Below are positions 22,391-30,178 of a stretch of 64,000 nucleotides of DNA, one piece after another. The first letter of the stretch is position 1. Every line of letters begins with the position of its first letter. Position numbers and translations under genes: made by a program. The DNA comes from an uncultured Gammaproteobacteria bacterium (GTDB lineage: Bacteria; Pseudomonadota; Gammaproteobacteria; PS1; Pseudothioglobaceae), in the NCBI GenBank assembly GCA_902512305.1, contig CABXIU010000001.1, positions 124,001 through 188,000 of the forward strand, written 5' to 3'. Under the pieces are notes generated by a model. That model did no database searches and was not told the DNA's origin. It worked only from the letters and a program-made list of their open reading frames with translations.

Positions 22391-22428
22391 AAAAAAAAAC
22401 CAGCCTGCTAAAGTATAGCAGGCTGGTT
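22391..22428 (-). terminator. Intrinsic terminator/attenuator between aapJ and aapQ
   Basis: Perfect 13-bp stem AACCAGCCTGCTA/TAGCAGGCTGGTT, 5-nt loop, run of T on the minus strand directly 3'. Confidence 0.9.
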
Positions 22429-22450
22429 AGGGTTCTAACTAGATAATTGC

Positions 22451-23458
22451 TTATCTAAATGGAGGTGAATATAGAATTCCACCATCTGTCCATAGTGCAT
22501 TCACACCACGGGCAATACCAATCGGCGTATTAAGGCCAATATTACGCTCAAAGCTTTCAGAGTAGTTACCTACTTGCTTAACGATTTGGTAAGTCCAGTC
22601 TGGAGTCAGACCAACATACTCATGAGTACTACCAGAGCGACCCATTAGGCGCTCACGCTCAGGGTTGTTAGAAACATCGTCAACAGTTGCACTAGTAACA
22701 CCAAGCTCTTCAGCAGTAATCATAGCATTAAGAGACCATCTTACAATGTTGAACCACTGATCGTCACCTTGACGAACAACAGGACCTAAAGGCTCTTTAG
22801 AGATGATTTCTGGAAGTACGACGTGCTCTGAAGGATCATTCGCAGCAGCACGCATTGAATATAGTCCAGAAGCATCAGTTGTTAATACATCACAACGTCC
22901 AGAGTCATAGTTAGTTAGAGTTTGAGCATTTGTATCAGATACAACTGAGTTGTAGTCGATACCATTTGCTTTACCCCAGTCTGCCAGGTTCAATTCAGTA
23001 GTTGTACCTGCTTGAATACATACAGCAGCACCACTTAGTTCCATAGCGCTAGATACACCTAGTGAAGACTTAACCATGAAGCCTTGGCCATCATAGTAGT
23101 TAACACCAGCAAAGTTCAATCCTAAAGAAGCGTCACGAGTGATTGTCCATGTAGTGTTTCTTGACAACATATCGATTTCGCCAGATTGAAGTGCAGTGAA
23201 TCTTTCTTTAGCTGTTAAAGGTACAAATTTAACCTTTTGTGCGTCGCCAAGAGTTGCAGCAGCAACAGCACGACATACGTCAACGTCTACACCAGTCCAG
23301 TTACCTGCAGAGTCTGCAGCTGAAAATCCAGCTAGACCTTTAGATACACCACAAGAAACGTGACCTTTTGCTTGAACATCGCTTAAAGTGGAGGCTTGTA
23401 CACCAAGTGCACCAACGACCAGCAACGTAGCAGCAGACAATTTTAATAATTGTTTCAT
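22451..23458 (-). CDS. aapJ: General L-amino acid ABC transporter substrate-binding protein (AapJ-like)
   Basis: MKQLLKLSAATLLVVGALGVQA signal peptide; internal ATG at 23458 preceded by AAGGAG preferred over the ORF-track start at 23500. Confidence 0.92.
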   Translation of the reverse strand: MKQLLKLSAATLLVVGALGVQASTLSDVQAKGHVSCGVSKGLAGFSAADSAGNWTGVDVDVCRAVAAATLGDAQKVKFVPLTAKERFTALQSGEIDMLSRNTTWTITRDASLGLNFAGVNYYDGQGFMVKSSLGVSSAMELSGAAVCIQAGTTTELNLADWGKANGIDYNSVVSDTNAQTLTNYDSGRCDVLTTDASGLYSMRAAANDPSEHVVLPEIISKEPLGPVVRQGDDQWFNIVRWSLNAMITAEELGVTSATVDDVSNNPERERLMGRSGSTHEYVGLTPDWTYQIVKQVGNYSESFERNIGLNTPIGIARGVNALWTDGGILYSPPFR

Positions 23459-23826
23459 ATATATCTCCTTAATGAGTTTCAAAGTATAACAATCCTTCAC
23501 AATTGAATGAGGATTAGAGAAATTTTATCACTAGTTAAAGAATAAATACCAATAATTGATAAAAAAAAATTTAAATCAATTCAACCATTAATGTGCAGTT
23601 ATTCCTATTAATTCAATAATAAAGGCATATTTAAAGTATTAAAAGTTGAATTTAATTCAATTTAATTTTATCGATTAAATATACAAATTCGTTTAATTAT
23701 TGGATCATATTTTTAAAATACTATCAAATTATCCTAGTTTATTAAATATAAATATTACTCTTAAAATCAATGAGTTATATCTATATTAGTTATTTAATAC
23801 ATCTATTTTTCGTTGTTTTTTATGTA

Positions 23827-23867
23827 AACTATAGTTATTTTTTACCTATAGTGGTATAAAATAACTA
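23827..23867. promoter_or_regulatory. Cluster of palindromic elements upstream of HTH-nadE (possible operator)
   Basis: 10-bp palindrome AACTATAGTT (23827-23836); ACTATAG/CTATAGT arms 23828-23834 and 23846-23852; TAGTTAT/ATAACTA arms 23832-23838 and 23861-23867. Confidence 0.4.
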
Positions 23868-23893
23868 ATATTGAGTATAATTAACTACGATTT

Positions 23894-25768
23894 ATGAATG
23901 TCAAAACAACTGAATACCTTGCTATGGTGCGTAATAAAACGGGTTTTTCGGACTATAAAATAGCTAAAGAATATGATATAAATCAATCAAATTTGAGTAA
24001 ATATAGCTCTGGAAAGGCTGCTTTAAGTGAAACACATGCCTGGTTATTCGCTAATATTCTTGATGTTGATCCTGCTGAGGTTGTTGCAAACACTAAGTTA
24101 GAGCATGCAATTAATACTGGAAATAATTCAAAGGCTAAATTTTGGCAGGAACAACTAAATAAAATTTTTTCTGAAACTCAGCCAATTAATATTCAAATCG
24201 CTCAAATTAACCCTATTGTTGGTGATATTCAAACTAATGCACAAAAAATTCTTGATTTAACAAATGAGGCAAATGAAATTGGAGTTCACCTTATTGCTTT
24301 TCCTGAGCTCGCACTAACTGGTTATCCACCTGAGGATCTTTTGTTCCGTGATGGTTTTATTAGTCAAATTCAAGATGAGATTGATAATTTATGTAATTTG
24401 ATACCATCATCCATCTCAGTTTTGTTTGGTGCACCTAATAAAATTGATGATGCGCTTTTTAATAGCGCCTATCTTATTCAAAATAATAGAATTCAAAGCA
24501 TCTATAACAAGCAAGAACTACCCAATTATGGTGTTTTTGATGAAAAGCGTTATTTTTCTTCTGGTACTGACCCATTAATTTTTCAATGTCAAAATACTAA
24601 AATTGGTGTTTTAATTTGTGAAGATCAATGGATAGATGGCCCAATAAATAGACTATGTCAATCTAATATTGATATGGTGATTTCACTCAATGCCTCTCCT
24701 TTTCAACTGGATAAGCAGGATGAGCGTATCAATATTTGTAAAAAGTATGCGTTGGAATTTGATATTTCCTTTATTTACATTAATATGGTTGGTGGTCAAG
24801 ATGAGGTAGTGTTTGATGGAAATTCTTTTGTTGTTGATAATAAAGGTGAATTAACTCTGCAATTTCCAGCATTTGAAGAATTGTGCTTAATTCATAGCGA
24901 ATTAAGACCATTAGAGAATATATTGAGTGATGAATCAACTATTTACTCAGCTATCGTTTTGGCAACCAGAGACTACATTCAAAAGAATTCTTTTGGTGGA
25001 GCATTAATTGGCCTTTCTGGAGGTATTGATTCTGCTTTAACCCTTGCAATAGCTGTTGATGCGATTGGTGCGGATAATGTGCATGCAGTAATGATGCCTT
25101 ATGAATACACCTCTGATATGAGTCTGACTGACTCAAAGCTTCAAGCTAAAACTCAAGGTGTTGAATTTTCAATTATTGATATTCACTCTATGATTGATTC
25201 ATTTAATGCCTCTTTGGCTGATTCATTTGAAAATACTTCTGTTGATACTACCGAAGAAAATATTCAATCTCGTGTTCGAGGCACCCTTCTAATGGCTTTA
25301 TCAAATAAATATCACAAAATTGTTCTTGCCACTGGCAATAAATCTGAAATGGCTGTTGGTTATGCAACACTCTATGGAGATATGTGTGGAGGCTTTGCGC
25401 CATTAAAAGATATTTCTAAAACTATGGTATATCGGCTTTCTAAGTATCGCAATACGTTGTCAGAAGTGATACCTGATCGAGTTATAAGCAGACCTCCTTC
25501 GGCTGAGTTAGCGCCTAATCAGGTTGATCAAGACTCACTACCTCCATATGATATCCTAGATGACATTTTAATGAGATTTGTTGAAATGAAGGAATCTGTA
25601 GGCCAGATTATTGAAAACGGCCACAGTCCTGAAAATGTTAATAAAATCACTTCTTTAATATTAAAGAATGAGTATAAACGAAGACAATCAGCTCCAGGTC
25701 CAAAAATCAGTTCTAATGCTTTTGGTAAGGAAAGAAGATACCCTATGACTTCAAAATTTAGACCTTAA
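23894..25768 (+). CDS. nadE: Glutamine-dependent NAD+ synthetase with N-terminal helix-turn-helix extension
   Basis: Residues ~97-624: nitrilase domain (AQINPIVGDI, FPELALTGYPPEDLL, LICEDQW) plus synthetase domain (GLSGGIDSAL, ATGNKSEMAVGYATLYGDM). Residues ~1-93: Cro/C1-like HTH (DYKIAKEYDINQSNLSKYSSGKAALSETHAWLFANILDVDPAEV). Confidence 0.95.
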   Translation: MNVKTTEYLAMVRNKTGFSDYKIAKEYDINQSNLSKYSSGKAALSETHAWLFANILDVDPAEVVANTKLEHAINTGNNSKAKFWQEQLNKIFSETQPINIQIAQINPIVGDIQTNAQKILDLTNEANEIGVHLIAFPELALTGYPPEDLLFRDGFISQIQDEIDNLCNLIPSSISVLFGAPNKIDDALFNSAYLIQNNRIQSIYNKQELPNYGVFDEKRYFSSGTDPLIFQCQNTKIGVLICEDQWIDGPINRLCQSNIDMVISLNASPFQLDKQDERINICKKYALEFDISFIYINMVGGQDEVVFDGNSFVVDNKGELTLQFPAFEELCLIHSELRPLENILSDESTIYSAIVLATRDYIQKNSFGGALIGLSGGIDSALTLAIAVDAIGADNVHAVMMPYEYTSDMSLTDSKLQAKTQGVEFSIIDIHSMIDSFNASLADSFENTSVDTTEENIQSRVRGTLLMALSNKYHKIVLATGNKSEMAVGYATLYGDMCGGFAPLKDISKTMVYRLSKYRNTLSEVIPDRVISRPPSAELAPNQVDQDSLPPYDILDDILMRFVEMKESVGQIIENGHSPENVNKITSLILKNEYKRRQSAPGPKISSNAFGKERRYPMTSKFRP

Positions 25769-25777
25769 GAAAGTTTA

Positions 25778-27067
25778 TTATTCAAAAACTTTAATTAAAC
25801 CCTGAGCCTTATGCCTTGTTTCTGCTAACTCATTTATAGGGTCAGAATCAAAGACAATCCCTGCACCAGCCCTAAATGTTAAGGTTTGATCTTTATGAAT
25901 AAAGCTTCTAATTAGTATATTGAAATCCATCTTACCATTTTGACTTACATACCCTACGGATCCAGTGTAAGCCTCTCTTGGCATTTGCTCAAGTTCACTA
26001 ATTATTTCCATGCAACGCACTTTAGGGCAACCTGTTATTGTCCCTCCAGGGAATAAAGCCTTAACAATTCCCTTTATGCCAATACTTTTACGAAGATTTC
26101 CTTTAATATTAGAGACTATGTGATGAACATATGGGTAAGTCTCTAATGTCATAATTTCATTAACAAAAACGCTTCCATATTCGCACACCCTTCCCATGTC
26201 ATTCCTTTCAAGATCTAAAAGCATTACATGTTCAGCTATTTCCTTTGGATGGCTGATTAGATTTTCTTTTTGAATATTGTCTGAATCCCCTTTTCCTCTT
26301 GGATGGGTTCCTGCAATTGGTCTGGTCTCTAAAATGCCATCATTCACACTAAATAAACGCTCTGGAGAAGATGAGATAATGCTGAAATTCTCATATTGAA
26401 TTAATGCAGAAAATGGCGCTGGATTAGCTTTTTTGAGTTTGTTGTAAATGATTGCTGAATCAAGATTAGAGCTTAAATCAAAAGACCATTTTCTTGATAA
26501 ATTTACTTGGAATACATCACCTGCAAAAATATAATCTAGACTGTTATTAACCCCTTGTATAAACTTTTTTTCATTTTCTTCAGATATATCGCCATTAATA
26601 GCCTCACTTGGAATTTTATTTAATATTTTGATATCTGATAATATTTGATTAATCCGAGAAATATCACTGTCTTCATCATAAATAAATGTTTTACTTAGCT
26701 CGTGATCAATATAAATAGCAGTAGGCATCTTAACTGCATACGCTATTGGAAGATTTGATTTTTGATGTTTAGAGGCTAATTTAGGCTCAATTTGACCAAT
26801 CAACTCATATGAGAGGTAAACAAACCAGCCGCCTGTAAAAGGAAGGTCTAAGTCAGTATCTTTTTGGATACATAGGTCATCGAGTTTATTTAAAAAATCG
26901 AAATCTGAAAATTCATCTAATACGATACTTTCTTGTGGGAAGGCAAATAATATTGAGTAACGATTATTTTCGTTGTGATTTACACTTTCTAATAAAAATG
27001 GATATCTTTCTTTATTGAGATAACAAATAGCAGCTAAATCAATTTGTTGTATTTCATGAATTGACAC
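25778..27067 (-). CDS. pabB: Aminodeoxychorismate synthase component I (PabB-like)
   Basis: RPIAGTHPRG, LLDLERNDMGRVCEYGSV, GGTITGCPKVRCMEII chorismate-binding motifs. Confidence 0.9.
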   Translation of the reverse strand: MSIHEIQQIDLAAICYLNKERYPFLLESVNHNENNRYSILFAFPQESIVLDEFSDFDFLNKLDDLCIQKDTDLDLPFTGGWFVYLSYELIGQIEPKLASKHQKSNLPIAYAVKMPTAIYIDHELSKTFIYDEDSDISRINQILSDIKILNKIPSEAINGDISEENEKKFIQGVNNSLDYIFAGDVFQVNLSRKWSFDLSSNLDSAIIYNKLKKANPAPFSALIQYENFSIISSSPERLFSVNDGILETRPIAGTHPRGKGDSDNIQKENLISHPKEIAEHVMLLDLERNDMGRVCEYGSVFVNEIMTLETYPYVHHIVSNIKGNLRKSIGIKGIVKALFPGGTITGCPKVRCMEIISELEQMPREAYTGSVGYVSQNGKMDFNILIRSFIHKDQTLTFRAGAGIVFDSDPINELAETRHKAQGLIKVFE

Positions 27068-27071
27068 TTAA

Positions 27072-27734
27072 TTAGAGACTTTGAAGTAATTCAGTCGCTT
27101 TATTTGATAAAGAATGGTTAGAGTAATCATCTATCAATTTAGACAACAATAACTTTGCTTCATTAATTTCATTGAGCTCTATATAAACCTTTGATAATTC
27201 ATAGAGAGAGTCTGCAAATTTTGCATGGTTTTGACCTATTGATTGATATTCTATGTAAGATTTTTTAGATTCTAAAAAAGACCCATTGAAAAAGTAGGCG
27301 CGACCAAGCCAAAGCCTTGTATCAATAGCACTTAATGCACTTGGTGAAGTTTCAAGATAAGCTAAAAAAAGTTTAATTGATTTTTCATAATTACCAAGAA
27401 CAAAAGAGTTTTTACCATCGCTAAATAGCTTTGCAGGCTTGTTGTTTTGACTGGCTGAAGTTGATTTTACAGTTTGATCGCTATTAGTTCGATTCAACTC
27501 AATCATTTGGAGTAACTCATTGATTTTTTCTGAGTTGACTCTTTGGTTTTCTCTAAGAATTTCAATCTCGTCTTTCAATGAAAGAATTTCATTATTAAGA
27601 GTTTTTACCTCTTTGTTGATTTTGAGGATTGCCAAATCAAGATTTAAACCTTCATTAGCAAACACACCAAAACTTAATAATGGCAGGACACACAATGTAA
27701 ATTTAAGTAATGCCTTTTTCATCAGACGAGCCAA
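27072..27734 (-). CDS. cpoB: Cell division coordinator CpoB (YbgF), TPR protein
   Basis: Signal peptide, coiled coil, TPR repeats, downstream of pal in the tol-pal cluster. Confidence 0.88.
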   Translation of the reverse strand: MARLMKKALLKFTLCVLPLLSFGVFANEGLNLDLAILKINKEVKTLNNEILSLKDEIEILRENQRVNSEKINELLQMIELNRTNSDQTVKSTSASQNNKPAKLFSDGKNSFVLGNYEKSIKLFLAYLETSPSALSAIDTRLWLGRAYFFNGSFLESKKSYIEYQSIGQNHAKFADSLYELSKVYIELNEINEAKLLLSKLIDDYSNHSLSNKATELLQSL

Positions 27735-27778
27735 TAGATAAGTTAAATAAGTTAAAAATTGACTTGAAGTCTAGTATT

Positions 27779-28624
27779 TTAGTAATAGACGAGCTCTACT
27801 CTTCTATTTTTCTCCCAGGCTTCCTCGTTACTACCAGTTAGTACAGGGTCTTCTTCTCCATAGCTTACAACGATAATTCTATCGTCAAGGTTATAAAGAC
27901 CTAGTACTTCCTTCACACTTAAGGCACGATTTTCACCAAGCGCTAGGTTGTATTCACGCGTTCCTCTCTCATCTGCATGACCTTCAAGACGAAGGTTTAC
28001 AGAAGGGTTTTCTTGCATAAAGTTAGCATGTTCGATAATAATTCTTGTGGCTAGCTCATCAATTTCAGAGTCATCATAGGCGAAATAGAGCGTACATTCA
28101 GCTTGATTACAAAACTCATTTATTTTTGTACCAGTAATTTCCGCAAGTTCCAATATAGCCTCAATTAAATCTTCTCTATTTACAAGATTACCATCAGCAT
28201 CTAAAACGATTAAATCACCCAAACCCTTTGCTATTGCAACTTCCATAAGCTCTGCATCAGACATAGCATTTAGTTCTTCACTTCTGCTCTTAAGAAGCTC
28301 ACCACTCTCTAGGATGGCGTTAATAAGTTGATCTCTATTTAGAAGGTTTCCGTCTTCATCTAAGAGAATTAAGTCTTCAAGTCCTTTCTCCTTGGCAATT
28401 GCTATCAATTCATCGTTTGATAGCTGCTCAAGTTCATCAATTGTAAAGCCTCCAGTTTCATCCGAAGCAACTAAAGTCTCTTCACCACTCAACATTGCTT
28501 CTTCAGTAGCAGCGTCGGATGGGTTGATTAAATCTAGAAATTTGTCTCCAAGCTCAGAAATGTTTGTTGTAGCGCAAGAACTTAGAAAAATCACACTTGA
28601 TAATAATAGAATTTTTTTTGACAT
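27779..28624 (-). CDS. pal: Peptidoglycan-associated lipoprotein Pal with duplicated N-terminal repeats
   Basis: Lipobox FLSSC; C-terminal OmpA domain LYFAYDDSEID...LRLEGHADERGTREYNLALGENRA. Confidence 0.93.
   Translation of the reverse strand: MSKKILLLSSVIFLSSCATTNISELGDKFLDLINPSDAATEEAMLSGEETLVASDETGGFTIDELEQLSNDELIAIAKEKGLEDLILLDEDGNLLNRDQLINAILESGELLKSRSEELNAMSDAELMEVAIAKGLGDLIVLDADGNLVNREDLIEAILELAEITGTKINEFCNQAECTLYFAYDDSEIDELATRIIIEHANFMQENPSVNLRLEGHADERGTREYNLALGENRALSVKEVLGLYNLDDRIIVVSYGEEDPVLTGSNEEAWEKNRRVELVYY
28148..28435 (-). repeat. Two tandem ~42-aa protein repeats within Pal
   Basis: ELEQLSNDELIAIAKEKGLEDLILLDEDGNLLNRDQLINAILE and ELNAMSDAELMEVAIAKGLGDLIVLDADGNLVNREDLIEAILE. 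Confidence 0.95.
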
Positions 28625-28634
28625 TTTGATTTCC

Positions 28635-29912
28635 TTAATTAGAATAATTTGACCAACTTGGCTCTCTTACTTCACCTTCTTTTTGCATTAACTCTACAAT
28701 TTGATTATTATGTAGTGAGATTATAGACAAAATTCCCTTGTTGTCTCTATTAGTTGAAAAAATAATCATACCACCATTTGGCGAAAAATATGGTGACTCA
28801 TCAGATTTATTTTGAGTCATTACTGTTAAGTCTCTTGAAGCTATATCGAGAAGCGCTAATCTGTAATCTTTTCCAACACGATGAATCAGTGCTAGATCTT
28901 TTCCATCAGGTGAAAAAACAGGTTTGGCATTATAACGACCTTCAAAACTTGCTCTAGAGATTTTTCCAGACTTTAGATCTTTGATATACACTTGAACTTG
29001 CCCAGTTCTATTTGATGTGAAGGCAATTTTGTTGCCGTCAGGCGAAAAGCTAGCCTCAGTATCTATTGAAATATTTTTAGTTAATCTTTCTAGTTTTTTT
29101 GATTTAAAGTGATAAAGGTAAATGTCTTTATTGCCTTGTTTTGAAATTGTTAAAGCAAGACTCTCCCCACTTGGATGCCAACTAGGTGATGAGGCTATTC
29201 CATCGAATTTAGGTAATTTAATGGGTATTGTTTTCATGAATGGAGTCATAACATAAACTTCTGACCTATTGTTTTTAAATGAAACATAAGCTAACTTTTT
29301 TTGATCCCTAGACCATGCTGGAGAAAGTATCGGACCTGAAGATCTGACGACCGTCTGAGGATTGTATCCATCGGAATCTGAAATTTGAAGTTTGTAAGTT
29401 TTTCCACCACCATAATTTTCTGTGACTGTTACATATGAAAGCCTTGTGTCAAATGAACCTTTTTGACCGAGCAAGACATAATAAATTTTGTCACTTAAAA
29501 AATGAGCAATCCTTCTAAAGCCACTATTGTGAACGCGAATTTTCTTTTGGTAGAGACTTTTCTCTGAAAAAACGTCATAAATATATATATAAACGTTGTA
29601 GACTTTGTTGCTAACTTGTTCAATTTTTCCAAAGACTACAGCGTCTTTTTTGTGTTCTTGCCAAAAATTAAAATCAATTTGATTAGTAACTAGAGCCTCG
29701 GTACTTAGGGCGTTGAATTGTCCAGAGCGGTTAAGATTGTCTCTAATGATTTTTGCAATATCAACGTTAGTTGAACTTCCAGCAATCTCGAAGGGTGCTA
29801 TTACTATAGGAAATGCGGCCTCTCTAGTCTTGACGATATTAACCTCAAGGAGTGCATTTGCTGATAAAGAGATAAACAGAGATAGAAATATTGAAAGTTT
29901 AAAAAATTTCAT
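28635..29912 (-). CDS. tolB: Tol-Pal system protein TolB
   Basis: Signal peptide and WD40-like beta-propeller repeats (ASFSPDGNKIAFTSNRTG, PVFSPDGKDLALI); upstream of pal. Confidence 0.95.
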   Translation of the reverse strand: MKFFKLSIFLSLFISLSANALLEVNIVKTREAAFPIVIAPFEIAGSSTNVDIAKIIRDNLNRSGQFNALSTEALVTNQIDFNFWQEHKKDAVVFGKIEQVSNKVYNVYIYIYDVFSEKSLYQKKIRVHNSGFRRIAHFLSDKIYYVLLGQKGSFDTRLSYVTVTENYGGGKTYKLQISDSDGYNPQTVVRSSGPILSPAWSRDQKKLAYVSFKNNRSEVYVMTPFMKTIPIKLPKFDGIASSPSWHPSGESLALTISKQGNKDIYLYHFKSKKLERLTKNISIDTEASFSPDGNKIAFTSNRTGQVQVYIKDLKSGKISRASFEGRYNAKPVFSPDGKDLALIHRVGKDYRLALLDIASRDLTVMTQNKSDESPYFSPNGGMIIFSTNRDNKGILSIISLHNNQIVELMQKEGEVREPSWSNYSN

Positions 29913-30112
29913 TCTATCTCCTCTATCCAGTTCATTTGGATTGCTTCAAGCACCCTTTCACCACATTTGCTTTGGCCTTCTTCAAAATCATCGAGATTTA
30001 TCACCATTTCTCGTAAATCAACAAAGTTTATTGTCTTAGGGTCTATATCAGGAAATTTATCAGATAAAGAGATGGCTATTTCTAAAGAATCAGTCCAACA
30101 AATCATTATCAA
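29909..30112 (-). CDS. iscX: Fe-S cluster assembly protein IscX
   Basis: WTDSLEIAISLSDKFPDIDPKTINFVDLREMVINLDDFE matches the IscX signature. Confidence 0.9.
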   Translation of the reverse strand: MIMICWTDSLEIAISLSDKFPDIDPKTINFVDLREMVINLDDFEEGQSKCGERVLEAIQMNWIEEIE

Positions 30113-30178
30113 TCAGGGTATTAATTTTAATGGTGTAATTTTAATCAATTCATTGATTTGATTTAAACAATTTTCAAA

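Noticed and set aside
18522-23780. Shared 13-mer CAATGAGTTATAT in two intergenic regions (near 18521 and 23769)
   Set aside because: Short and AT-rich in a low-GC genome; chance occurrence cannot be excluded without counts.
29713-30039. Plus-strand ORF antisense to tolB/iscX
   Set aside because: Spans two well-supported minus-strand genes; no domain recognised.
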